Source: Actinoplanes philippinensis (GTDB lineage: Bacteria > Actinomycetota > Actinomycetes > Mycobacteriales > Micromonosporaceae). Taken from it: a DNA stretch of 64,000 nucleotides. Positions 18,305-26,429 of the stretch are shown piece by piece (position 1 is the first letter of the stretch; each line of letters begins with the position of its first letter). Below the pieces are notes generated by a model. It did no database searches. It saw only the letters and a list, made by a program, of their open reading frames with translations, and was not told the origin of the DNA. The stretch is from contig NZ_FONV01000001.1 of assembly GCF_900113015.1 (NCBI RefSeq), positions 62,001 to 126,000 on the forward strand, read 5' to 3'. The translations under genes were made by a program, and so were the position numbers.

Positions 18305-19291
18305 ATGCAACGCTCCGTCACCGCCGCCGTCGCGATCGCGGCGGCGCTGGCCGCGGTCCCCGCACCGGCCCGCGCCGCCACCTCGTTCACCGTCGCCGCG
18401 GACGGGTCCGGCAACTACACCACGATCCAGGCCGCGGTCGCCGCCTCGTCCACCGGCGGGGTGATCACCATCAAGGCCGGCACCTACCAGGGTCAGGTGC
18501 AGATCCCGGCGAGCAAGTCCGGCATCACCCTGCAGGGCGCGACCGGCAACTCCGGCGACGTGATCATCACCGGCAACAAGCCCCAGTCGACCGCCGGGAC
18601 CGCGGGCAGCGCCACCGTCTACAACCTGGCTCCGAACAGCACGATCAAGGGCCTGACCATGCAGAACACGTACGGGGCGGGCAGCCAGGCGCTGGCCGTG
18701 TACGCCGCGGGCGACCGGCAGGTCTACCGCAACGTGCAGATGAAGGGATACCAGGACACCTTCCTGTCCTGGGGTGGCACCGGCTCGTCCCAGATCCGGC
18801 AGTACGTCTACAAGTCCTACATCTCCGGCGCGGTCGACTTCATCTACGGCAACGGCGCGGTGGTCATCGACAGCACCACGATCGAGTCGCTCAACATCGG
18901 CAGCAGCTCGAACAACGGCTACATCACGGCCGCCGCGACCGACGACAGCAACCCGTACGGCATCCTGATCACCCGTTCGACCCTGAAGAGCTCGGCCGCC
19001 GCGAAGACCGTCGCCCTGGGCCGCTGCTGGCACGCCGGCAACGCCGCGGACGCGATCGGGCAGGTGCTGGTGCGGGAGTCGACGATCGGCGCCCACGTCC
19101 GGCAGGCCGGCGCCTGGCAGGACATGAGCGGCTGGTCGTGGAAGACGTGCCGGTTCAACGAGTACGCCAACACCGGCGCGGGCGCGAGCGCCGGCACCTC
19201 GGACCGCCCGCAGATGAGCGCGTCCACGGCCGCCAACTACACGGCGCAGAAGTACCTGGCCGGCGCCGACGGCTGGAACCCGGTCCAGTAG
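18305..19291 (+). CDS. secreted pectinesterase (carbohydrate esterase family 8)
   Basis: A 328-residue extracellular enzyme removing methyl esters from pectin. Residues 1-27 are a signal peptide ending PARAA. The mature part is a right-handed beta helix with the family motifs in order: FTVAADGSGNYTTIQAA at its start, GYQDTF near 148 (Gln and Asp of the active site), GAVDFIYGNG near 177 (catalytic Asp) and LGRCWH near 239 (active-site Arg; most family members have LGRPW). An AGGAAAGG site precedes ATG 18305. A LacI-type operator lies upstream. It suits a soil organism degrading plant cell walls. Confidence 0.93.
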   Translation: MQRSVTAAVAIAAALAAVPAPARAATSFTVAADGSGNYTTIQAAVAASSTGGVITIKAGTYQGQVQIPASKSGITLQGATGNSGDVIITGNKPQSTAGTAGSATVYNLAPNSTIKGLTMQNTYGAGSQALAVYAAGDRQVYRNVQMKGYQDTFLSWGGTGSSQIRQYVYKSYISGAVDFIYGNGAVVIDSTTIESLNIGSSSNNGYITAAATDDSNPYGILITRSTLKSSAAAKTVALGRCWHAGNAADAIGQVLVRESTIGAHVRQAGAWQDMSGWSWKTCRFNEYANTGAGASAGTSDRPQMSASTAANYTAQKYLAGADGWNPVQ

Positions 19292-19358
19292 GCCGATCGA
19301 TCCGCCGGCGTCCACGCCTAGGATCCCTTGTGGACTGTCAGGTCAGGGGGAGGCACGG

Positions 19359-20525
19359 ATGCCGGCGGACACCACGGTCGTGATCATCGGGGCGGGGCCC
19401 GCCGGGATGTCGCTGGCCAACTTCCTGCAGCGGCGCGGCGTGGGCTGCGTGGTGCTGGAGATGCGCGATCGGGCGTACGTCGAGGGCCGTCAGCGGGCCG
19501 GGGTGATCGATCACCGCGCCGGGGAGATCTTCGCCGAGTTCGGTCTCGACGGGCCGGTCTCCGGCGGCGGGCCGGTCGAGACGCTGCTGGAGATCCGCAC
19601 CGACGGGGCGCCGCGGCTGCTCGACGTGCCGGCGCTGGCCGGCGGCCGCCCGAGCCGCCTGGTGCCGCAGCAGATGCTGGTGCGGCGGCTGATCGGCACG
19701 TTCCTGGAGGGCGGCGGCGACCTGCGCTTCGAGGCCCTCGACGTGACCCCGCACGACCTCGGCGGTGACCGGCCGCGGGTCACCTACCGTGACACGGACG
19801 GCGTCGAGCACGAGCTGACGTGCGAGTACGTGGCGGGTTGCGACGGTTTCCACGGGGTGAGCCGGCGCAGCATCCCGGACGGCGCGCTGACCACCTACTC
19901 GTTCGACCACGGCATCGGGTGGTACACGGTGCTCGCCGACTCGCCCGCCCCGCGCTACCCGTTGATGGCGGTCAGCCGGCACGGGTTCGCCGCCCAGTTC
20001 GCCCGGGGGCCGCGGGCCAGCCGGTTCTATCTGCAGTACCGGCCGGGTGACGACCCGCGGCAGTGGCCGGACGAGCACACGTGGCGCCAGTTGCGGCTGC
20101 GCCTGGGCGACGAGAGCCTGCCGGAGGGCCCGATCACCGGCCGCGAGGTGGTGGAGATGCGCAGCTTCGTGGCCGAGCCGATGTCGTACGGGCGGATGTT
20201 CCTGGTCGGCGACGCCGCGCACATCATCACCCCGATGGGCGCCAAGGGGATGAACCTGGCGATCGCCGACGCCTACGTGCTGGCCCGGGCGATCATCGAC
20301 GGCGCCGGGCTCGACGAGTACTCCGCGGTCTGCCTGCGCCGGACCTGGGACTACCAGGAGTTCTCCCGCTGGTATGCGGAGATGGTGCACGACGCGGGCG
20401 ACGACGCGCGGTCCGGCCCGTTCCGCCGCAAGCTGGCGCTGGCCCGGCTGGACCGGCTCTTCGCGTCGCCGCCGGCGGCCGCGGCGTTCGCCGACCTGAT
20501 GGCCGGCACCGAGGTCCTCCCCTGA
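19359..20525 (+). CDS. pobA: 4-hydroxybenzoate 3-monooxygenase
   Basis: A 388-residue flavoprotein that hydroxylates 4-hydroxybenzoate to protocatechuate using NAD(P)H and O2. It has the FAD GxGxxG motif (IGAGPAG, residues 10-16), the DG motif (GCDGFHG) and the second FAD motif GDAAHIITPMGAKGMN. The length equals the well-studied PobA enzymes (about 394). An AGGGGGAGG ribosome binding site precedes ATG 19359. No protocatechuate ring-cleavage genes are in the window, so the downstream pathway must lie elsewhere. The gene appears monocistronic, convergent with the lyase gene. Confidence 0.93.
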   Translation: MPADTTVVIIGAGPAGMSLANFLQRRGVGCVVLEMRDRAYVEGRQRAGVIDHRAGEIFAEFGLDGPVSGGGPVETLLEIRTDGAPRLLDVPALAGGRPSRLVPQQMLVRRLIGTFLEGGGDLRFEALDVTPHDLGGDRPRVTYRDTDGVEHELTCEYVAGCDGFHGVSRRSIPDGALTTYSFDHGIGWYTVLADSPAPRYPLMAVSRHGFAAQFARGPRASRFYLQYRPGDDPRQWPDEHTWRQLRLRLGDESLPEGPITGREVVEMRSFVAEPMSYGRMFLVGDAAHIITPMGAKGMNLAIADAYVLARAIIDGAGLDEYSAVCLRRTWDYQEFSRWYAEMVHDAGDDARSGPFRRKLALARLDRLFASPPAAAAFADLMAGTEVLP

Positions 20526-20552
20526 GCGGGCGCCCCGGCGCCGGCCGCCGCG

Positions 20553-21338
20553 TCAGTTGTGCTTGACGGTCAGGCTGTAGAACTTCACCTTCGCGCCGTT
20601 GGTGGTGCTCTCCGACGACGACTGGTTGTACGAGCCGGCCTTGAAGTACTGGCGGTACGGGTTGAACGCCGACGGGATCGTGTACGAGGTGGCCGTACCG
20701 TTGATGGCGAGGTTGATCTTGTTGCCGTTGACGTTGATGACGTAGGTCCATTTCACGCCGAGCGCCACGGTGCCGACCTTGTGCAGGGTCTGGCCGCTGG
20801 CGTCCGGTGAGTTCTGGGTGCCGAAGTAGATGTCGCCGTTCGGGCGGTAGTAGAGCTCGGCCAGGGGCTTGGTGGAGGTGCCGCCGGTGCCGAGCTTGAC
20901 CTGCCCGACCGCGACGTTCTTCGTCACCGACACGATCCGCAGCTGGGCACTGAGCGTGTGGTTGCCGGCCAGCGTCCAGTTCGCGGCGCTGCCGTTGGCG
21001 TTCATCTCGCGCAGCTCACTACGGGCGTAGTTCGAGTTCGGCGTGGTGACGCCCTTCTCCGGCGCCCAGAACGTCATCGAGCCGTCGTTCTTGTCGGTCC
21101 AGAAGAACGACGGATTGCTGTAGCCGTTGGCGCCCTTGAGCTGCGCCGGGGAGATCGTGTCGGGGCTGCCGGGCGAGCCGGTGGGCAGCTGCAGCGACCA
21201 GACCGAGAGGTCGAAGTTGCCGCCCGGGGGCAGGCTCGGGTCGAGCGTCGCGGCGGAGGCGCTGCCGATGCCGAGGGCGCCGAGAGCGCCCGCCGCGGCG
21301 GTGGACAGGGAGATGGCCAGCAGAGTGCGTCGTCGCAT
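20553..21338 (-). CDS. secreted polysaccharide lyase, PL7 alginate-lyase type
   Basis: A 261-residue exported protein with a Tat-like or Sec signal peptide (MRRRTLLAISLSTAAAGALG, cleavage near residue 30). The mature part is a PL7 jelly-roll: RSELRE on one active-site strand and YFKAGSYNQ near the end both match the family. The third family motif, Q(I/V)H, reads QVK here, so the usual catalytic histidine is replaced by lysine. Specificity may therefore differ from ordinary alginate lyases (for example another polyuronate), or activity may be lost. ATG 21338 is preceded by CGAGGTC and two palindromic operator candidates. Confidence 0.88.
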   Translation of the reverse strand: MRRRTLLAISLSTAAAGALGALGIGSASAATLDPSLPPGGNFDLSVWSLQLPTGSPGSPDTISPAQLKGANGYSNPSFFWTDKNDGSMTFWAPEKGVTTPNSNYARSELREMNANGSAANWTLAGNHTLSAQLRIVSVTKNVAVGQVKLGTGGTSTKPLAELYYRPNGDIYFGTQNSPDASGQTLHKVGTVALGVKWTYVINVNGNKINLAINGTATSYTIPSAFNPYRQYFKAGSYNQSSSESTTNGAKVKFYSLTVKHN

Positions 21339-21352
21339 GGGGATGACCTCGT

Positions 21353-21392
21353 TTACCGTCGGGGTAATCGGCAAGACGGTTAACAGATAACC
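21353..21392 (-). promoter_or_regulatory. two N5-spaced palindromes before the PL7 gene
   Basis: TTACC-N5-GGTAA at 21353-21367 and GGTTA-N5-TAACC at 21378-21392, with centres 25 bases apart, lie 15-54 bases upstream of the lyase start. They look like paired operator half-sites. No matching regulator can be named. Confidence 0.4.
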
Positions 21393-21444
21393 AGTCTTAC
21401 TATCGACGGACAAGAATCTCCCGGTTCCGGAACCTTAAATATCC

Positions 21445-21636
21445 TTAAGCGTCCCGGTCGGACTCCAGCACTCCCCCGTTCGCCACGTCGGCCCGCTCGA
21501 TCTCGTCGAAGCGGATGCGCACCGAGGCCCGCTTGGCCTTGAGGATGCCGACCGCCGCGGCGGTGACGGCCTCGGCGAACTCACGGCGCTGGTCGAGGGT
21601 GCGACCGGACAGCAGTTCGACGGTGATGTTGGGCAT
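21445..21636 (-). CDS. 4-oxalocrotonate tautomerase family protein
   Basis: A 63-residue tautomerase subunit. After removal of Met the catalytic Pro1 is exposed (MPNITVELLSGRTLDQRREFAE), and the family's ASVRIRFDEI segment carries the active-site arginine region. Length and sequence fit the 4-OT family, which works as oligomers in aromatic meta-cleavage or related tautomerisations. A GAGG-containing site (CGAGGAGGGTTC) precedes ATG 21636. Its relation to neighbouring uronate or aromatic genes is uncertain. Confidence 0.88.
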   Translation of the reverse strand: MPNITVELLSGRTLDQRREFAEAVTAAAVGILKAKRASVRIRFDEIERADVANGGVLESDRDA

Positions 21637-21675
21637 GAACCCTCCTCGATTCCGTGGACAGGAACATTGTCCCGT

Positions 21676-21751
21676 TACACGGAACGCCGTCAAGGCTTCT
21701 CGCATAGACTGACTTCATTGTGTTTCATGTATTGACAAGGCGTTTCGTGTA
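21676..21751. promoter_or_regulatory. three copies of a GTTTCRTGTA motif in the divergent promoter region
   Basis: GTTTCATGTA lies at 21722-21731 and GTTTCGTGTA at 21742-21751, 20 bases apart (two helical turns). An inverted copy, GTTCCGTGTA on the minus strand, lies at 21676-21685. A TTGACA box (21732-21737) sits between the two direct copies. The half-site TGTTTCAT matches half of the enterobacterial KdgR box, and KdgR is an IclR-family regulator; an IclR gene lies downstream of kduI. Assignment to that regulator is inference. Confidence 0.45.
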
Positions 21752-21809
21752 GCAGAACATCCCTCGAAACATCCCTGTAACGCGTGTCATGCACCGGAGG
21801 GGAGCTCAC

Positions 21810-23318
21810 GTGACCGCGCTCGACTGGGCAATACTCAGCGGATACTTCCTGGTGATGGTCGGCATCGGCCTGTGGGCCAAGAGCCGCGTGCACAACGTCG
21901 CCGACTTCTTCACCGCGGGCGGCCGGATCCCGTGGTGGCTGTCCGGCATCTCGCATCACATGTCCGGCTACAGCGCGGTCATGTTCGTGGCCTTCGCCGC
22001 CGTCGCCTACAACTACGGCCTCGCCATGTACGTCTGGTGGGCCCTCACCATCGGGCTCGGCGTCGGCATCGGCGCGTTCGTCTTCGCCGCCCGCTGGAAC
22101 CGGCTGCGCTCCAAGCACGGGGTGGCGTCCCCGCTGGAGTACCTGGCCCGTCGCTACAACCTGCCCACCCAGCAGGCGCTCGCCTACAGCGGCGCGCTGC
22201 TCAAGGTGGTCGACATCGCGGCCAAGTGGGTGGCGATCTCGGTGCTGCTGCGTGGTTTCGCCGGCGTGCCGATCATCTGGGGCATCCTGATCACCGGCGT
22301 GGTGACGCTCGCCTACATCACGCTCGGCGGCCTCTGGGCGGACGTGCTCACCGACTTCGGCCAGTTCGTCATCCAGGGCTTCGCCGGCGTCGCCATGTTC
22401 ATCGCGTTCCTCGCCCACCTGGGCGGCGTCTCGGCACTGTGGACGATGTGGGGCGACCTGCCGGAGGGGCACGGCGATCCGTTCAGCGGGCCGTACACCC
22501 TGACGTTCTTCCTGGCCCTGCTCTTCATCAAGACGTTCGAGTACAACGGCGGCATGTGGAACCTGGCGCAGCGCTACATGGCCGCGCCGTCCGGCTCGGC
22601 GGCGAAACGGTCCGCCCTGCTCTCCAGCGGGCTGTGGCTGGTCTGGCCGCTGATCCTGTTCCTGCCGATGTTCGCGGCGCCGCTGATCGTGCCCGGTCTG
22701 GCCAACGCCGAGCAGGCGTACGTCGAACTGGCCAAGACCCTGCTGCCGCCCGGCGTGATCGGCCTGGTGCTGGCCGGCTTCTTCTCGCACACCATGGCGA
22801 TGGTCTCCTCGGACGCCAACGTGATCTCGTCGGTGGTCACCCGGGACATCGCGCCGGTGCTGGTCCGGGCGGTGCGCAACCTCAGCGAGCGGGCCGAGCT
22901 GACCTTCGCCCGGGTCACCACGTTCGCCTTCGTGGTGATCAGCATGGTCATCGCGATCAGCACCGAGGGGCAGGGCGTGGTCCTGAAGATCGTGGTCGAC
23001 CTGGTCGCCGCGACGATGGGTCCGATCTCGATCCCGCTGATGCTGGGCCTGCTCCCGTGGTTCCGGCGCAGCGGCCCGACCGCGGCGATCGTCTCCTGGG
23101 CGGCCGGCCTCGGCGTCTGGGTGGTGGTCAAGTGGGTCCTGGAGGAGACCAGCCAGACCATGGTCGTCGGCGTCCCGCTGGTCACGTCCCTCGTCCTGTA
23201 CGTGGCGATCGGCCTGCTCAAGCCGGAGCGCACGGCCGGGCGCGACACCCTGATCGACTCGCTCGACACCGACCCGGTGGACGAGCCGAAACCGGTCACC
23301 CTGCGACAGGAGCGCTGA
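21810..23318 (+). CDS. sodium:solute symporter (SSS family)
   Basis: A 502-residue transporter with about 13 membrane helices and the SSS pattern: a first helix (ILSGYFLVMVGIGLWAKSR) followed by NVADFFTAGGRIPWWLSGISHHMSGYSAV, the conserved sodium-binding region. GTG 21810 has a strong GGAGGGGAG ribosome binding site; the ATG at 21789 lies before that site and is less likely. The overlapping kduI gene suggests that the cargo is a uronate, such as galacturonate or an unsaturated uronate product of pectin or polyuronate lyases. Confidence 0.92.
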   Translation: MTALDWAILSGYFLVMVGIGLWAKSRVHNVADFFTAGGRIPWWLSGISHHMSGYSAVMFVAFAAVAYNYGLAMYVWWALTIGLGVGIGAFVFAARWNRLRSKHGVASPLEYLARRYNLPTQQALAYSGALLKVVDIAAKWVAISVLLRGFAGVPIIWGILITGVVTLAYITLGGLWADVLTDFGQFVIQGFAGVAMFIAFLAHLGGVSALWTMWGDLPEGHGDPFSGPYTLTFFLALLFIKTFEYNGGMWNLAQRYMAAPSGSAAKRSALLSSGLWLVWPLILFLPMFAAPLIVPGLANAEQAYVELAKTLLPPGVIGLVLAGFFSHTMAMVSSDANVISSVVTRDIAPVLVRAVRNLSERAELTFARVTTFAFVVISMVIAISTEGQGVVLKIVVDLVAATMGPISIPLMLGLLPWFRRSGPTAAIVSWAAGLGVWVVVKWVLEETSQTMVVGVPLVTSLVLYVAIGLLKPERTAGRDTLIDSLDTDPVDEPKPVTLRQER

Positions 23319-24118
23319 TGGAGTCACGACCCGCTACGGCACCGGACCAGGTGACGAGCATGGACACCGAGCAGTTGCGACGGCGGTTCCTGGTGGAGGA
23401 CCTCTTCCGGACCGGCGAGGTACGGCTGACGTACACCCACGAGGACCGTCTCGTCGTGGGCGGCGTCGCCGGGACGGCCGGCCTGCCCTGCCCGGACCAG
23501 CTGCGTTCGGAGTACTTCCTGGAACGCCGTGAGCTGGGTGTGGTCAACATCGGGGGCCCGGGCGCCGTCACCGTGGACGGCGCCCGGCACGACCTGGCGT
23601 CGCGCGAGGTGCTCTACGTCGGGCGCGGCGCCCGGCAGGTGAGCTTCGACGGCCGGTTCTACCTGGTCTCGACGCCCGCGCACACCAGCCATCCCACGGT
23701 CAAGGCGACCCTCGACGACGCCGAGCCGGTGCGCCTCGGGTCGGCGGACGGATCCAACGAACGCACCATCTACAAGTTCATCCACCTCAAGGGCATCCAG
23801 AGCTGCCAGCTCGTGCTCGGCGTGACGGTCCTCGAACCGGGCAGCATGTGGAACACCATGCCGTGCCACACCCACGAGCGGCGTACCGAGGTGTACTTCT
23901 ACTTCGACCTGCCGGAGGCCGACCGGATCGTCCACCTGATGGGCCGGCCGGACGCGACCCGCAACCTGATCGTGGCGCCCGAGCAGGCGGTGATCTCGCC
24001 GTACTGGTCGGTGCACTGCGGGTTCGGCACCCGCAGCTACGCCTTCGTGTGGGCGATGGGCGGGGAGAACCAGGCGTACGACGACATGGAACCGGTGGCG
24101 ATCGGCGAGCTGCGGTGA
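23318..24118 (+). CDS. kduI: 5-dehydro-4-deoxy-D-glucuronate isomerase
   Basis: A 266-residue cupin-type zinc isomerase converting 5-keto-4-deoxyuronate to 2,5-diketo-3-deoxygluconate in pectin and uronate breakdown. All four zinc ligands known from the E. coli enzyme are present with identical spacing: His184, His186, Glu191 and His233. The ATG overlaps the symporter stop by one base (TGATG), so uptake and the first catabolic step are coupled. kduD, kdgK and kdgA are not in the window. Confidence 0.93.
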   Translation: MESRPATAPDQVTSMDTEQLRRRFLVEDLFRTGEVRLTYTHEDRLVVGGVAGTAGLPCPDQLRSEYFLERRELGVVNIGGPGAVTVDGARHDLASREVLYVGRGARQVSFDGRFYLVSTPAHTSHPTVKATLDDAEPVRLGSADGSNERTIYKFIHLKGIQSCQLVLGVTVLEPGSMWNTMPCHTHERRTEVYFYFDLPEADRIVHLMGRPDATRNLIVAPEQAVISPYWSVHCGFGTRSYAFVWAMGGENQAYDDMEPVAIGELR

Positions 24119-24162
24119 TCTCGCTCGCCGGCCGGCCCGACAGCGACCAGTAGGCTGATCCG

Positions 24163-24936
24163 GTGGTCAGGGAAGGCAGCTCCATCGACAAGACACTGGC
24201 GGTGCTCGAGGCTCTCGCCGAGCACCACCGCGTCACCGACATCGCCGTGGCGACCGGTGTCTCCAAGTCGACAGTGCACCGCATCCTGCAGTCGCTGGTC
24301 GCCTGGGGCTTCGCCCGTCCCGACGGCCTGGGCAGCTATGAGCCCGGCCCGCGGATCCTCACCCTGGCCGGGCGGGTCATGCACCGGTTCGACCCGGCGC
24401 GCCAGGCCTCCGGCGCGTTGCACGCCCTGTGTGAGGCGACCGGCTTCACCACCCACTTCGCGATCCGCAGCGTCGACGAGGCGGTGTATGTGGACAAGCA
24501 GGAGGGGCGCCGGCCGTACCAGATGCCCTCCCGGATCGGCATGAGCCTCGCCCTGCACACCACCGCCATCGGCAAGGCGATCCTGGCCGAGCTCAGCGAC
24601 ACCGAGGTGCAGGCGATCAGCCGCCGCACCGGTCTGCCGCAGCGCACCCCTCGCACGCTGACCAGCGAGGAGGACCTGCTCACGCATCTCGCGCGGGTGC
24701 GGGCGCTCGGCTACGCGATCGACGACGAGGAGAACGAGCCGGGCATCCGCTGCGTGGGCGCGGCCGTCTTCGACCACACCGGGCGGGTCCTCGGCGGCAT
24801 CTCGGTCTCCACGCTGGCGCTCGACATGGACATGGCAGGGCTCGAGGCGCGGGCCGGCGAGGTGATCGCGGCGGCCCGGGAGGTGTCGTCGGCCCTCGGC
24901 GCGGCCGCGCCCGCCCCGGTCACGCCGCCTCTTTAG
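24163..24936 (+). CDS. IclR-family transcriptional regulator
   Basis: A 257-residue regulator. The N-terminal winged helix (about 8-70) contains RVTDIAVATGVSKSTVHRILQSL, and the C-terminal effector domain (about 80-245) has the family's THFAIRSVDEAVYVDK, GMSLALHTTAIGKAILA and GIRCVGAAVFDHTGRVLGGISVS segments. It follows kduI by 44 bases and is probably in the same operon. Enterobacterial KdgR, which controls pectin catabolism, is also an IclR protein, so a KdgR-like role is a reasonable inference. The 3' end overlaps the convergent membrane protein gene by 17 bases. Confidence 0.9.
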   Translation: MVREGSSIDKTLAVLEALAEHHRVTDIAVATGVSKSTVHRILQSLVAWGFARPDGLGSYEPGPRILTLAGRVMHRFDPARQASGALHALCEATGFTTHFAIRSVDEAVYVDKQEGRRPYQMPSRIGMSLALHTTAIGKAILAELSDTEVQAISRRTGLPQRTPRTLTSEEDLLTHLARVRALGYAIDDEENEPGIRCVGAAVFDHTGRVLGGISVSTLALDMDMAGLEARAGEVIAAAREVSSALGAAAPAPVTPPL

Positions 24937-26419
24937 CGCACAGGTAACGGCGTGACAGCGTCAGCGACGCGATGCTCAGCGTGATGCCCACATAGACCGG
25001 GGCCAGGTGTACGGCGTCGGTGTAGCCGATCACCATGTGCACCGCCACGGCCGGCAGGAAACCGGCAGTGGCCGAGCCGGCGAGCGTCCACCACACCCAG
25101 CGGCTGCCGCGCCGCCAGCCCCACATGCTCAGCGTGACGATGGACAGCGCCGCCGCGATCAGGGCGCCGCCGAACCCCGCACGATCGTGCGCGACGAACG
25201 ACCGCAGTCTGTCGTTCGCCTCCTCCAGGTGCCCGGCGTGGGTACCGAGGAAGTCCAGATCCGTGGCTACGTAGACGTCGTTGAACCCCACCACCGACAC
25301 GGTCACGCCCCCGATCAGCAGGCCTGCTCCCGTCACGATCATCAGCAGCTGGCCGGTCAGGGCGCGGCGGCGCTCCGGCTCGGGGCCGTCCGGGAGCAGC
25401 GTCCACCGGGGCGGCCCGATACGCGGCGTCACCGCGAGCACGAACATCGGGGCCAGCACGATCGTGACCGCGGCGTGCAGCGGCTCCACGAAACCGCCGG
25501 TGCCCAGGAAATACAGGATGCTGGGAAACCCGACCGCGCCGGACAGCAGCAACGACCGGCGCGCCCACGGCCAGCCCTGCCGCAGGCCGCCCCAGGCGAG
25601 CCCGGCGTAGAGGATCCCGATCGCGACCATCGTGCCGGCCATGGTGATCCGGTCGTGCTGCAGGAACGGCACCAGTCTGTCGTTGAGGGCCGCGAGCTGC
25701 TCGCGTCGCATGCCCAGGTAGTCGTTGTCGTACCAGAGCAGCACCGGGCCCAGCGTGATCAGCGCCGCGCCGACGCCGCCCCCGATCATCCCCAGACCGA
25801 CCAGCAGCGCCCACAGCCACGCCGGCCAGCGCCGCGGATCCGGGCCGGCGTCACGCGGCGACGGGGCGGGCCCGGCCGGGGTCTCCGCCTCGATGACCCG
25901 CTGGAACCAGCCCGGCCCGGCGGCCACCAGGAGCGCGGGGGTGGCCAGGACCACGGCGTCCGGGTCGGCCAGGGCGCGCCGGGCCGTCTCGATGTCCGGG
26001 TCGGTGAGCCGGACGACGGCCGCTTCGGTGGTGACCACCCGGTCCACGTACGGGGCGACGGCGGCGGCCGTCTCCGGATCTCCGGGGCGCGCCCACACCG
26101 GGCACCGCCGGCCGGTCGCCGCCGCGCGGACCGCCGGGACGTCCGCCGTGGTCACGGGGCCTATCTCGATCACCCCGGCGCCCTGGACGGGCAGCGCGCG
26201 GATCGCGTCGCGGGCGTGCCGGACCGGGACCGTGGCGCCGAGCCGGCCCGCCAGTCCGGGCGGGGCGGCCGGATGGGCGAAGACCGCGGCCACCGCCCGT
26301 GCGCCGGCCGGCCGGGACGTCAGGGTCGCCAGGAACCGCAACGCCGCCCGTTCGGAACGGCGGCGGCCCAGCAGGCGCGCGGTGATCGGGCGCAGCGGGT
26401 GGTACGTCCAGTCCGGCAC
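24920..26419 (-). CDS. membrane protein: PyrD-like N-terminus plus duplicated membrane module
   Basis: A 499-residue protein with two unlike halves. Residues 1-190 begin like class 2 dihydroorotate dehydrogenase (WTYHPLRPITARLLGRRRSE, then GAGVIEIGPVT), but the FMN/substrate region is cut short and altered, so it is unlikely to be that enzyme. Residues 200-490 form about eight membrane helices in two repeated units: DNDYLG/DLDFLG, LNDRL/ANDRL and HDR recur exactly 156 residues apart (231/387, 245/401, 255/411). The GTG start has no clear ribosome binding site; the gene lies 10 bases after the monooxygenase gene and is probably co-transcribed. Function unknown. Confidence 0.8.
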   Translation of the reverse strand: MPDWTYHPLRPITARLLGRRRSERAALRFLATLTSRPAGARAVAAVFAHPAAPPGLAGRLGATVPVRHARDAIRALPVQGAGVIEIGPVTTADVPAVRAAATGRRCPVWARPGDPETAAAVAPYVDRVVTTEAAVVRLTDPDIETARRALADPDAVVLATPALLVAAGPGWFQRVIEAETPAGPAPSPRDAGPDPRRWPAWLWALLVGLGMIGGGVGAALITLGPVLLWYDNDYLGMRREQLAALNDRLVPFLQHDRITMAGTMVAIGILYAGLAWGGLRQGWPWARRSLLLSGAVGFPSILYFLGTGGFVEPLHAAVTIVLAPMFVLAVTPRIGPPRWTLLPDGPEPERRRALTGQLLMIVTGAGLLIGGVTVSVVGFNDVYVATDLDFLGTHAGHLEEANDRLRSFVAHDRAGFGGALIAAALSIVTLSMWGWRRGSRWVWWTLAGSATAGFLPAVAVHMVIGYTDAVHLAPVYVGITLSIASLTLSRRYLCAKEAA

Positions 26420-26429
26420 GCGGACATGA

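Noticed and set aside
24920..26419. Functional dihydroorotate dehydrogenase (pyrD)
   Set aside because: Only the N-terminal segment is similar; most of the FMN and substrate-binding barrel is missing and membrane helices follow.
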